Under the pieces are notes generated by a model. That model saw nothing but the letters and a program-made list of their open reading frames with translations. It was not told where the DNA came from and searched no databases. From NCBI GenBank assembly GCA_021780935.1, contig JAJXXT010000022.1:1-11364 (forward strand): a DNA stretch of 11,364 nt. The letters are read 5' to 3'. This document shows positions 1 to 7,228 of this stretch, piece after piece; position 1 is the first letter of the stretch; each line of letters opens with the position of its first letter. The DNA is from Pseudomonadota bacterium (GTDB lineage Bacteria > Pseudomonadota > Alphaproteobacteria > Acetobacterales > Acetobacteraceae). Position numbers and translations under genes: made by a program.

Positions 1-1
1 C

Positions 2-472
2 TCTCCGGGTTCCGCCACGCCGACGACGCCGGCCGGCGACGCGGCGATGGCCTCGCTGGCCGTGCCCGCCGGACCGCCGCCGCCGCCCCACCTGCCTGGC
101 GTGCCTTGGCTGACGCGCCCGGCGCCACTGCCGCCGGCGCCGCGCTCGCCGCCGCCACCGCCACCGCAGGGGACCGGCAAGCCGGTCGCGGTGAGCTTTG
201 CGCACGACTCGGCCGTGCTGTCGGCGAACGACGCGGCGGCGCTGCGGCGGCTGGCCGGGGCGCGGGCCGCCTCGGTGGTCGCGGTGACGGGGTTCGGGGA
301 GGCGGCGGACAGCGGTCCGGCGGTCCAGGTCGCGGCCCTGCGGCTCGCCTGGGCACGGGCCGGGGCGATCGCGGCGGAGCTGCGCCGCGACGGCGTGCCG
401 GGCACGGCGATCACCGTCACCGCGTTCGCGCCGGGCGGCGGCGGGGTGGCGCGGCTGCTGCCCGCCGGTTGA
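2..472 (+). CDS. C-terminal part of a proline-rich, OmpA-like domain protein (5' end outside window)
   Basis: The reading frame is already open at the first bases of the window and ends with TGA at 470-472, so this is the 3' part of a longer gene. The ATG at 47 is probably internal. The visible protein has a low-complexity linker rich in Pro and Ala (about positions 60-175, with runs of five and six prolines). From about position 180 a roughly 95-residue domain follows, beginning KPVAVSFAHDSAVLS. It resembles the OmpA C-terminal peptidoglycan-associated fold: a VxFxxxSAxL strand, a VAVTG strand, an LAWARAGAIAAEL helix matching the LSxxRAxAVxxxL signature, then a GVPG turn and a short final strand. 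The usual TDxxG aspartate that contacts diaminopimelate is not present; GFGEAADSG stands there, while the helix arginine is kept. It is probably an envelope protein, but the missing N-terminus prevents checking for a signal peptide or lipobox. OmpA-like is an inference from pattern, with moderate confidence. Confidence 0.6.
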   Translation, partial: SPGSATPTTPAGDAAMASLAVPAGPPPPPHLPGVPWLTRPAPLPPAPRSPPPPPPQGTGKPVAVSFAHDSAVLSANDAAALRRLAGARAASVVAVTGFGEAADSGPAVQVAALRLAWARAGAIAAELRRDGVPGTAITVTAFAPGGGGVARLLPAG

Positions 473-521
473 CGCCCGGCCCGCGAAACGCCACGAGGCG
501 CGTAGCGCACGGGATCTGACG

Positions 522-1745
522 ATGGTCGAAGAGTTTCACCGCATCCGCCGACTGCCGCCCTACGTCTTCGCCGAGGTGAACGCGGCCAAGGCGGCCGCAC
601 GCACGGCCGGCGAGGACATCATCGATCTCGGCATGGGCAACCCCGACAGCCCGACGCCGCCACATATCGTCGCCAAGCTGGTCGAGACGGTGCAGGACCC
701 GCGCAGCCACCGCTACTCCACGTCCAAGGGCATCCCGGGGCTGCGGCGGGCGCTCGCGGGGTATTACGCGCGGCGATTCGGGGTGGCGCTCGACCCGGAG
801 ACCGAGGTGGTGGCGACGCTCGGCTCCAAGGAGGGGCTGGCCAATCTCGCGGCGGCGATCACCTCGCCGGGCGACACCATTCTGGTGCCGAACCCTTCCT
901 ATCCGATCCATCAGTTCGGCTTCATCATCGCCGGCGCCTCGGTGCGCAGCATCCCGGCCGAGCCGGGCGAGGAGATGCTGGCGGCACTGGACCGGGCGGT
1001 GCGCCACTCGGTGCCGAAGCCGACGGCGCTGATCGTGAACTTTCCCTCCAATCCCACGGCGATGCTGGCTGATCTCGACTTCTACCGCGAGGTGGTGGGG
1101 TTCGCGCGCCGCCACGGGATCTGGATCATGTCCGATCTCGCCTATGCGGAGATCTATTTCGGCGACCGGCCGCCACCGTCGCTGCTGCAGGTGGAGGGGG
1201 CGAAGGACATCGCCGTCGAGTTCACCTCGCTCTCCAAGACCTATTCGATGCCGGGCTGGCGGATGGGGTTCGCGGCCGGGAATCGCGAGCTGATCCGGGC
1301 GCTGACGCGGATGAAGTCCTATCTCGACTACGGCGCGTTCACGCCGATCCAGGTGGCGGCCACGGCGGCGCTGAACGGGCCGCAGGAATGCGTCGATACG
1401 ATGCGGCAATTGTATCGCGAGCGGCGCGACGTGCTGATCCCCGGCCTCGCGGCGGCGGGATGGGAGATGCCCAACCCCGAGGGCTCGATGTTCGCCTGGG
1501 CGCCGATCCCGCCGCGCTATGCGCCTCTCGGCAGTGTCGGCTTCAGCAAGCTGCTGCTGGCGCGGGCCAAGGTGGCGGTCGCCCCCGGCATTGGCTTCGG
1601 CGAGCATGGCGACGGGCATGTGCGCATCGCGCTGGTGGAGAACACGCAGCGGCTGCGCCAGGCGGTGCGCAATATCCGCGGCTTCCTGCAGGGCCGCGAG
1701 AACGCGCCGCCGCCGGACGACGAAACGAAATCGGTGTCGGCATGA
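522..1745 (+). CDS. alaC: PLP-dependent class I/II aminotransferase, AlaC-like (glutamate-pyruvate type)
   Basis: This is a 407-residue fold-type I aminotransferase. It closely follows the E. coli AlaC (YfdZ) pattern throughout: RxRRLPPYVF near the N-terminus, the GNPDxxTPPHIV segment (39-50), YSTSKGIPxLRRA (65-77), GSKEGLA (101-107), PNPSYPIH (123-130) and NFPSNPTA (173-180). The PLP-binding residues visible are N177, D205 and Y208 in SDLAYAE, and Schiff-base K239 in SLSKTYSMPGWRMGF. R368 in HVRIALVEN is the expected substrate-carboxylate arginine. AlaC makes alanine from pyruvate with glutamate as donor. Relatives are often annotated as LL-diaminopimelate or aspartate aminotransferase, and both remain possible alternatives. 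ATG at 522 is chosen because the N-terminal alignment to AlaC begins there; the upstream ribosome-binding sequence is weak. The gene ends in ATGA, overlapping hom by four bases, which suggests the two are co-translated. The ordinary length and intact active site argue for a functional enzyme. Confidence 0.87.
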   Translation: MVEEFHRIRRLPPYVFAEVNAAKAAARTAGEDIIDLGMGNPDSPTPPHIVAKLVETVQDPRSHRYSTSKGIPGLRRALAGYYARRFGVALDPETEVVATLGSKEGLANLAAAITSPGDTILVPNPSYPIHQFGFIIAGASVRSIPAEPGEEMLAALDRAVRHSVPKPTALIVNFPSNPTAMLADLDFYREVVGFARRHGIWIMSDLAYAEIYFGDRPPPSLLQVEGAKDIAVEFTSLSKTYSMPGWRMGFAAGNRELIRALTRMKSYLDYGAFTPIQVAATAALNGPQECVDTMRQLYRERRDVLIPGLAAAGWEMPNPEGSMFAWAPIPPRYAPLGSVGFSKLLLARAKVAVAPGIGFGEHGDGHVRIALVENTQRLRQAVRNIRGFLQGRENAPPPDDETKSVSA

Positions 1746-3052
1746 GTGACGCGGGAAATGGCGCCTTGCGGGTAGGACTCGCGGGGCTCGGCACGGTGGG
1801 CGGCGGGGTCGTTTCGCTGCTCGCGGCGAACGCCGACATCGTCGCGGCACGCGCGGGCCGGCGCATCGAGGTGGTGGCGGTCGCGGCGCGCGACCGCGGG
1901 CGCGACCGCGGCCTGAAGCTCGGCCCGGCCGCCTGGTTCACCGACGCGGCGGCGATGGCGACGGATGCGGGCGTCGATGTCGTGGTCGAGGCGATCGGCG
2001 GCGCGGAGGGCGCTGCAAGGCGCCTGGTCGAGGCCGCCCTCGCCGCCGGCAAGCCGGTGGTGACGGCGAACAAGGCCCTGCTCGCGGTGCATGGCGCCGC
2101 CCTGGCGCGCGCGGCGGAAGCGCATGGCACGCCACTCGCCTTCGAGGCGGCGGTGGGCGGCGGCATCCCGGTGATCAAGGCGCTGCGCGAGGGGCTGGCT
2201 GGCAACCGCATCACCTCGGTCGCGGGTATCCTGAACGGCACCTGCAACCATATCCTGACGACGATGCGCAGCGACCGGCGCGACTTCGCGGACGTGCTGG
2301 CCGAGGCACAGGCGCTGGGCTACGCCGAGGCAGACCCGGCGATGGACGTCGATGGCATCGATGCGGCGCACAAGCTGGCGATCCTGGCGGCGATAGCGTT
2401 CGGCCGGCCGGTGGCGTTCGAGGATGTCCATGTCGAGGGCATTCGCGGCATCTCGATGCTCGATATCGGCTTCGCCGAAGAACTCGGCTACCGGATCAAG
2501 CTGCTGGGTATCGCGCGGCGCGAGGGGCGCGGCATCTCGACGCGGGTGCATCCCTGCATGCTGCCAGCCGCGGCGCCGCTGGCACGCGTCGATGGCGTGT
2601 TCAATGCGGTCGTCGCGGTGGGCGACCATGTCGGGCGGGTGATGCTCGAGGGGCGCGGCGCGGGCGCCGGGCCGACGGCCTCGGCGGTGGTCGCCGACCT
2701 GATCGACATCGCGCGCGGGCGCGCGGCACCGGTCTGGGGCGCGGGCTCGGGCGACCTTTCGAACGCGCCCTCCATGCCGGTATCGGAACATGTCGGCCCC
2801 GCCTATCTGCGGCTGCTGGTGGTGGACCAGCCAGGCGTGATCGCCGATGTCGCGGCGATCCTGCGCGACGAGGGGGTCTCGCTCGGCTCGATGCTGCAGC
2901 GCGGGCGCAAGCCGGGCGAGGCGGTGCCGGTTGTGCTGGTGACCCACGACGCACCCGAGGCGGCGATCGACGCGGCCCTGGCCCGGATCGATGCGCTTCG
3001 CTCCGTGCTGGAACGTCCGGTACGAATCCGAATCGAAGAAGGAGACGCGTGA
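1742..3052 (+). CDS. hom: Homoserine dehydrogenase (EC 1.1.1.3)
   Basis: This enzyme reduces aspartate semialdehyde to homoserine with NAD(P)H, the branch point towards threonine, isoleucine and methionine in the cytoplasm. The frame extends upstream, but the ATG at 1742 overlaps the aminotransferase stop (ATGA) and gives the normal N-terminus, with the Rossmann motif GLAGLGTVG at residues 12-20. The product is 436 residues, usual for the long bacterial form. The catalytic domain shows TANKALLA (108-115, K111), the AAVGGGIPVIKALREGLAGN segment (136-155), NGT (165-167), and GYAEADPAMDVDGIDAAHKL (193-212). That last segment supplies E196, D207 and K211, the residues equivalent to the known substrate and proton-transfer positions. 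A C-terminal ACT-type domain (about 354-430, starting AYLRLLVVDQPGVIADVAAI) is the usual site for threonine feedback. The gene ends one base into glpX. Family assignment is firm; feedback inhibition is inferred from the ACT domain. Confidence 0.96.
   Translation: MSDAGNGALRVGLAGLGTVGGGVVSLLAANADIVAARAGRRIEVVAVAARDRGRDRGLKLGPAAWFTDAAAMATDAGVDVVVEAIGGAEGAARRLVEAALAAGKPVVTANKALLAVHGAALARAAEAHGTPLAFEAAVGGGIPVIKALREGLAGNRITSVAGILNGTCNHILTTMRSDRRDFADVLAEAQALGYAEADPAMDVDGIDAAHKLAILAAIAFGRPVAFEDVHVEGIRGISMLDIGFAEELGYRIKLLGIARREGRGISTRVHPCMLPAAAPLARVDGVFNAVVAVGDHVGRVMLEGRGAGAGPTASAVVADLIDIARGRAAPVWGAGSGDLSNAPSMPVSEHVGPAYLRLLVVDQPGVIADVAAILRDEGVSLGSMLQRGRKPGEAVPVVLVTHDAPEAAIDAALARIDALRSVLERPVRIRIEEGDA
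3039..3044 (+). promoter_or_regulatory. Ribosome-binding site of glpX (AAGGAG)
   Basis: A near-perfect Shine-Dalgarno sequence, AAGGAG, lies inside the last codons of hom. It is 7 nt before the ATG at 3052 but only 4 nt before the in-frame GTG at 3049. The spacing favours ATG 3052, whose A is also the last base of the hom stop codon. glpX translation is therefore probably reinitiated or coupled to hom. Confidence 0.7.
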
Positions 3053-4029
3053 TGGATGTTATCCGGCATACCGACCGCAACCTGGCGCTGGATCTGGTGC
3101 GGGTGACCGAGGCGGCGGCGCTGGCGGCGAGCCGGTGGATGGGGCTCGGCAAGAAGAACGAGGCGGATGGCGCCGCGGTGGAGGCGATGCGCCACGCCTT
3201 CGATACGGTGGCGATCAGCGGCACCGTCGTGATCGGCGAGGGCGAGATGGACGAGGCGCCGATGCTGTTCATCGGCGAGAAGGTAGGCGCCGGCGGGCCG
3301 GAGATGGACATCGCCGTCGATCCGCTCGAAGGCACGACGCTCACCGCCAAAGGCGGACCGAACGCGATGGCGGTCGTTGCGCTTGCGGAGCATGGGAATT
3401 TCCTGCACGCGCCCGACATCTACATGGACAAGATCGCCGTCGGCGGCGGGCTGCCCGAGGGCGTCGTGGCGCTCGATGCGCCGGTCGGGAACAACTTGCG
3501 CGAGCTGGCCAAGGCGAAGCGATGCGAGGTGCGCGACCTCGTCGCCTGCATCCTCGACCGCGACCGCCACCAGGAGCTGATCGCCAGGACGCGCGAGGCT
3601 GGCGCGCGCATCATGCTGATCTCGGACGGCGATGTCGCCGGCGTGATCGCGACCGCACAGCCGCAGAGCGGCGTCGATATCTACATGGGCTCGGGCGGCG
3701 CGCCGGAAGGCGTGCTGGCCGCGGCGGCACTGCGCTGCATCGGCGGGCAGATGCAGGGACGCCTCCTGTTCGAAGACGCGGGACAGATCGCGCGGGCGCG
3801 CGAGATGGGCGTCATCGACCCCAACCATGTCTATGCGATCGACGAGATGGCCAGTGGCGACGTGATGTTCGCGGCGACGGGTGTCACCTCCGGGGCGATG
3901 CTGCGCGGCGTGCGCTGGTCCGGCAAGGGAGCGACGACACATTCGCTGGTGATGCGCAGCAAATCCGGCACCGTGCGCTATGTCGAGGCGCATCATAATT
4001 TTGCTACCAAGACATGGGCGCAGGTCTAG
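3052..4029 (+). CDS. glpX: Class II fructose-1,6-bisphosphatase, GlpX type (EC 3.1.3.11)
   Basis: GlpX removes the 1-phosphate of fructose-1,6-bisphosphate in gluconeogenesis. In autotrophic or methylotrophic bacteria it can also act on sedoheptulose-1,7-bisphosphate. From ATG 3052 the product is 325 residues, typical for the family. The metal and phosphate ligands known from E. coli GlpX are all visible: D39 (NEADG), E63 in VIGEGEMDEAPML, D90, E93 and T95 in VDPLEGTTLTAKGGPNAMA, and E219 in GSGGAPEG. The SDGDVAGVI segment (191-199) and the C-terminal ATTHSLVMRS (294-303) also fit the family. An alternative start at GTG 3049 would add one residue; the ribosome-binding site spacing prefers ATG. 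The 3' end overlaps recJ by 16 nt. The hom-glpX-recJ order is, from memory, common in alphaproteobacteria, which makes this a housekeeping copy rather than part of a glycerol operon. Confidence 0.95.
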   Translation: MDVIRHTDRNLALDLVRVTEAAALAASRWMGLGKKNEADGAAVEAMRHAFDTVAISGTVVIGEGEMDEAPMLFIGEKVGAGGPEMDIAVDPLEGTTLTAKGGPNAMAVVALAEHGNFLHAPDIYMDKIAVGGGLPEGVVALDAPVGNNLRELAKAKRCEVRDLVACILDRDRHQELIARTREAGARIMLISDGDVAGVIATAQPQSGVDIYMGSGGAPEGVLAAAALRCIGGQMQGRLLFEDAGQIARAREMGVIDPNHVYAIDEMASGDVMFAATGVTSGAMLRGVRWSGKGATTHSLVMRSKSGTVRYVEAHHNFATKTWAQV

Positions 4030-5837
4030 GCGCCGCCAGCCTGGACAAGAGCGAGACCGCGCCGGCGCTCGGGGTTGCCGCCAGCGTCTCGGGGCGGCGA
4101 TGGCGCTGGCGTGGCGGCGACGAGCGCGCGGCGCTGGCCATGGCGCAGCGACTCGAGCTGCCGGAGATCGTGGGCCGCCTGCTCGCTGGACGCGGGGTGG
4201 GGCCGGAGGCGGCTGCGGAGTTTCTCGCGCCCACCCTGCGCGCGAGCCTGCCCGACCCGTCGGTGCTGGTGGATATGGACGTCGCTGCCGACCGGCTGGC
4301 GCGCGCGGTGCGCGCGGGCGAGACGGTGGCGATCCTCGGCGACTACGATGTCGATGGCGGCTGCGCGACGGCGTTGCTGGCCGCGCTCCTGGGGGAGCTG
4401 GGCTGCGGCGTCGAGACGCATATCCCCGATCGCACGGCCGAGGGCTACGGGCCCAACGCGCCGGCGATGCGCGCGCTCTGGGTGCGCGGGGCGTCGCTGA
4501 TCGTCTGTGTCGATTGCGGAACGGCGGCGGCAGACGTGTTCGCGGTGCACGCCAACCTCACCGACGTGATCGTGCTCGACCACCACAAGGCGGAGGGACC
4601 GCCGCCGTCGGTGCTGGCAACGGTGAACCCGAACCGGCTGGACGATACCTCGGGACTTGGCAGCGTGTGCGCCACGGCGATCACCTTCCTGACCGCGGTG
4701 GCGCTGCTGCGCGAGCTGCGGCGCGGCGGGTTCTTTGCCGCACGCAGGGAGCCGGACCTGATCGCCGCCCTCGACCTGGTGGCGCTGGCGACGGTGTGCG
4801 ACGTGATGCCGCTCACGGGACTGAACCGCGCGCTGGTGGCGCAGGGGCTCAAGGTGCTGGGGCAGCGGCGGCGGCCGGGGCTCGCGGCGCTGATGGCGGT
4901 CGCGCGCATCGGCGGGGCGCCGAACGCGATGACGCTGGGCTGGGCACTGGGGCCGCGGATCAATGCCGGCGGGCGGATCGCGGAATCGGGGCTGGGCGTG
5001 CGGCTGCTGCTCGCGGCCGACGAGGCCGAGGCGATGCCGATCGCCGCCGAGCTCGACGCCGTGAACCAGAAGCGCCAGGACGTGGAGGCGGAGATGCTGG
5101 CCTTCGCGATGACGGAGGCCGAGCGGCAATTCGCGGCGGGGCATGCCTGCGCCCTCGTTGCGCGATCGCAACTCCACCCGGGCGTGGTCGGGATCGTCGC
5201 CGGGCGGATCCGCGAGCGGTTCAACCGCCCGGCGGCGGTGGCGGCCCTCGCCGACGGGGTGGCGAAGGGTTCGGCGCGCGGCGTCGTCGGCTTCGATCTC
5301 GGCGCCGCGATCATCGCGGCGCGGCAGACGGGGCTGCTGATGGCCGGCGGCGGACACCTGCTCGCGGCCGGGTTCACCCTGCGCGCGGAGGGGATCGAGG
5401 CGCTGCATGCCTTCCTCGACCAGCGATTCGCGGCGGCGCGAGAGCTGCCGGCGGCGGCGGACCTGGCGGTCGACGCCAGCGTCTCGGTGGCCGGAGCGAC
5501 GCTGCCGCTCACCGAGGCGATCGGGCGCTTGGCGCCGTTCGGAGCGGGCAACGAGGAGCCGGTGATGGCGATCCCGCGGGCACGGATCGTCCGGGCCGAC
5601 CGGGTGGGCAAGGATGGCACCAGCGTGCGCGCTTTCGTCGAGCCCGAGGCCGGCGGCGCGCGGCTGAAGGCGATGCTGTTCGGCGCGCGGCCGGGACGGG
5701 CGCGCGAGGAGGCGCTGGCGGCGCGGCTGCTGGCGCGCGACGGGCGGCCGGTGTCCGTCGCCGGGCATCTGCGCGCCCAGGTCTGGCAGGGCGAGACCAG
5801 TGTCGACCTCGCGATCGTGGATCTGGCGAATTCTTGA
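4014..5837 (+). CDS. recJ: Single-stranded-DNA-specific 5'-3' exonuclease RecJ
   Basis: RecJ degrades single-stranded DNA from the 5' end in RecF-pathway recombination, base-excision repair and mismatch repair. The 607-residue product has the full RecJ layout. It has an N-terminal LSGRRW-like entry (SVSGRRWRWR, 24-33), then DHH-domain motifs: DYDVDG (110-115), VDCGT (166-170), LDHH (188-191), LATVCDVMPL (258-267) and GPRINAGGRIAES (313-325). LHPGVVGIVAGR (387-398) and GGGHLLAAGF (445-454) form the DHHA1 part, and LAPFGAGNEEP (506-516) opens the OB-fold. The metal-binding aspartates and DHH histidines are intact. Small departures are GGCAT after DYDVDG and LL in place of the more usual AM within the GGGH motif. 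ATG 4014 lies inside the end of glpX and lacks a good ribosome-binding site, so coupling to glpX is likely. The residues after it match where RecJ proteins start, but a slightly later start cannot be excluded. Confidence 0.95.
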   Translation: MGAGLGAASLDKSETAPALGVAASVSGRRWRWRGGDERAALAMAQRLELPEIVGRLLAGRGVGPEAAAEFLAPTLRASLPDPSVLVDMDVAADRLARAVRAGETVAILGDYDVDGGCATALLAALLGELGCGVETHIPDRTAEGYGPNAPAMRALWVRGASLIVCVDCGTAAADVFAVHANLTDVIVLDHHKAEGPPPSVLATVNPNRLDDTSGLGSVCATAITFLTAVALLRELRRGGFFAARREPDLIAALDLVALATVCDVMPLTGLNRALVAQGLKVLGQRRRPGLAALMAVARIGGAPNAMTLGWALGPRINAGGRIAESGLGVRLLLAADEAEAMPIAAELDAVNQKRQDVEAEMLAFAMTEAERQFAAGHACALVARSQLHPGVVGIVAGRIRERFNRPAAVAALADGVAKGSARGVVGFDLGAAIIAARQTGLLMAGGGHLLAAGFTLRAEGIEALHAFLDQRFAAARELPAAADLAVDASVSVAGATLPLTEAIGRLAPFGAGNEEPVMAIPRARIVRADRVGKDGTSVRAFVEPEAGGARLKAMLFGARPGRAREEALAARLLARDGRPVSVAGHLRAQVWQGETSVDLAIVDLANS

Positions 5838-5921
5838 CCATGCCGGACGCCGAAACGTAGCTTCACGGGTTCGTGACGTCGGCCGCCGGTGCGCGTGCGC
5901 GGCGTGGCAGACCTGGGATCG

Positions 5922-7115
5922 ATGACGGACAGCGAATTGTCGGATTTCCAAGTCGAGTTCGTTCGCGACGAGGCGGCGTTTGCCGCGCTCGCGACGGCGT
6001 GGCGCGCGCTGGAGCGGCGCTGCGGGGAGGCCCTCTCCGCGCTCGGGTTCGACGAGACTTGGCGCGCCTGGACGCTGGTGGCCAGGCCGCTCGGCGCGCG
6101 GCTGGCCATCGTGGTCGGGCGGCAGGACGGCGCGGTGGTGCTGATCTGGCCGCTGGTCCGGCGCGGGCGCATGGTCGAGGCGCTCGGCGGCAATCCCTCC
6201 GGCCCCAATGACATCCTGCTGGCACCGGACCCGTGCCAGGCGGCCCGGGCGGAGGCGGCCTGGCAGGCGATGCGCCGCGCGCTCGGCGGCAGTTGCCTGG
6301 TGCTGCGAGGGGTGCCGGAGACGTCGCCGATCCTGCGTCTCGGCGGCCATCGCCGCCGGTTCCGCGCGCAGCACCAAGTCTGGATCATTCGCCTCGCGGA
6401 CTGGGGCGGCTGGGAACGCTACGAGAAACACCTGCCGCGACGCCTGCTCGCCGACCAGCGCCGGCAGTGGCGGCGGGTGGCGGAGCTGGAAGGCGAGGTG
6501 CGGTTCCGCCGCGCCCGCACCCGCGACGAGGCGGCGGCGCAGCTCGAGGCCTATACGGCACTGAAGCAGCACTGGCTGGCGGCGCGCGGCATCTCGAACC
6601 AGCAGTTTAGCCCCGGCCCCTATCGCGATTTCGAGCAGGCCAACCGGCTGGCGCTGTTCGACGCCGGGAAGCTCCTGGTGGGGCGCCTCGGCTCCGAGGA
6701 GGCAACGCTTTCCGTGGGCTACGGGATCGTGCGCGGCGAGCGGTTCCTGTTCGAGGGTTTCGTCTATGACCAGCGCTTCGCGCGGCTGTCGCCTTCGCGG
6801 CTGCTGCTCGAGCACCTGGTGCGCTGGTGTTTCGAGCAGCGGCTGGAGGTGTTCGATTTCCTGCCTGGCGATGTCGCCTACAAGCAGCAATGGGGCGAGG
6901 CGCGGGAGGCGGTGTTCGAGCAGATCATGCCGCTCGACGCCTGGGGGCAGGCGTTGGCGATGTGGCACCATGGCGGGCTGCGGCGGCTGGCGCGGCTGGG
7001 CTGGCTGCGCGCCGCCTATCGCAGGCTGCCGCGCCGCCTGCGCCACGCGGCGCAGCGGCTGTTGCTGCCGGGCATGGACTACGCCGCGAAAACCAAGCAC
7101 GACCACCCGGCTTGA
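5922..7115 (+). CDS. CelD/BcsL-family GNAT-fold acyltransferase-like protein
   Basis: This is a 397-residue soluble protein with no signal peptide or membrane segment. It resembles the CelD/BcsL group (Acetyltransf_6 domain), which shares the double-GNAT/FemAB fold and is often linked to polysaccharide production or surface modification. Visible markers are an N-terminal WRALERRCGEA helix (27-37), LGGNPSGPNDILLAP (88-102), and an Arg-rich helix around 172-187. The catalytic-like domain spans about 192-340: YTALKQHWLAARG (211-223), LFEGFVYDQRFARLSPSRLLLEHLV (276-300) and FDFLPGDVAYKQQWG (311-325). The last is the FDFxxGDxxYKxxW signature of the family. The basic tail after residue 350 is typical. 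ATG 5922 is chosen because the family-like sequence starts right after it; GTG 5889 in the same frame would add 11 residues, and neither has a strong ribosome-binding site. No polysaccharide genes flank it, so the acceptor is unknown. The family call is fairly sure; the substrate is not. Confidence 0.8.
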   Translation: MTDSELSDFQVEFVRDEAAFAALATAWRALERRCGEALSALGFDETWRAWTLVARPLGARLAIVVGRQDGAVVLIWPLVRRGRMVEALGGNPSGPNDILLAPDPCQAARAEAAWQAMRRALGGSCLVLRGVPETSPILRLGGHRRRFRAQHQVWIIRLADWGGWERYEKHLPRRLLADQRRQWRRVAELEGEVRFRRARTRDEAAAQLEAYTALKQHWLAARGISNQQFSPGPYRDFEQANRLALFDAGKLLVGRLGSEEATLSVGYGIVRGERFLFEGFVYDQRFARLSPSRLLLEHLVRWCFEQRLEVFDFLPGDVAYKQQWGEAREAVFEQIMPLDAWGQALAMWHHGGLRRLARLGWLRAAYRRLPRRLRHAAQRLLLPGMDYAAKTKHDHPA

Positions 7116-7141
7116 CCCGGCGGGGCGCCTCGGCGAGAAGG
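7112..7141 (+). promoter_or_regulatory. Possible promoter of the tRNA-Glu gene
   Basis: CTTGACC (TTGACC at 7112-7117, overlapping the stop of the upstream gene) is a good -35 element. At 17-18 nt downstream lies GAGAAG/AGAAGG (7135-7141), a poor match to a -10 element. The distance would put transcription start a few bases before the tRNA at 7153. The -10 is weak, so read-through from the gene upstream is an alternative. Confidence 0.3.
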
Positions 7142-7152
7142 CAGCAGCCGCG

Positions 7153-7228
7153 GTCCCGTTCGTCTAGAGGCCCAGGACACCGCCCTTTCACGGCGGTAAC
7201 AGGGGTTCGAATCCCCTACGGGACGCCA
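7153..7228 (+). tRNA. tRNA-Glu (anticodon UUC), CCA encoded
   Basis: A complete 76-nt cloverleaf can be folded by eye. The acceptor arm GTCCCGT (7153-7159) pairs with ACGGGAC (7218-7224). The D-arm region contains TCGTCTAGAGGCC. The anticodon stem CCGCC (7180-7184) pairs with GGCGG (7192-7196) around the loop CTTTCAC, placing TTC at 7187-7189 as the anticodon. The T arm AGGGG-TTCGAAT-CCCCT follows. The discriminator is G7225 and CCA is encoded at 7226-7228. The sequence is the standard bacterial tRNA-Glu that reads GAA and GAG; it may also serve as glutamyl donor for haem synthesis in bacteria using the C5 pathway. It stands alone, 37 nt after the GNAT gene, just before the point where coding strand changes. 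I see no hairpin with a T-run directly after it. Confidence 0.97.

Noticed and set aside
106..519. Overlapping plus-strand frame inside the OmpA-like gene.
   Set aside because: Its Gly/Arg/Ala repeats are typical of a shifted frame; the other frame carries the domain pattern and the proline-rich linker.
417..2947. Long minus-strand open frames opposite the aminotransferase and hom genes.
   Set aside because: They are Arg/His-rich antisense shadows without motifs, and the plus-strand genes there have intact family signatures.
5834..5862. TTGACC followed 17 nt later by GTAGCT as a promoter for the GNAT gene.
   Set aside because: The -35-like hexamer comes from the recJ stop codon context and the -10 match is poor; it is not distinguishable from chance.
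5863..5876. Perfect small inverted repeat TCACG-GGTT-CGTGA between recJ and the GNAT gene.
   Set aside because: The 5-bp stem has no T-run, so it is not a convincing terminator. A repressor site cannot be claimed from one short palindrome.
4026..7106. A 1026-codon open frame on the minus strand opposite recJ and the GNAT gene.
   Set aside because: It is antisense to two well-supported genes. Its translation is dominated by Arg, His, Gln and Pro with no recognisable domain, the usual shadow of GC-rich codons.
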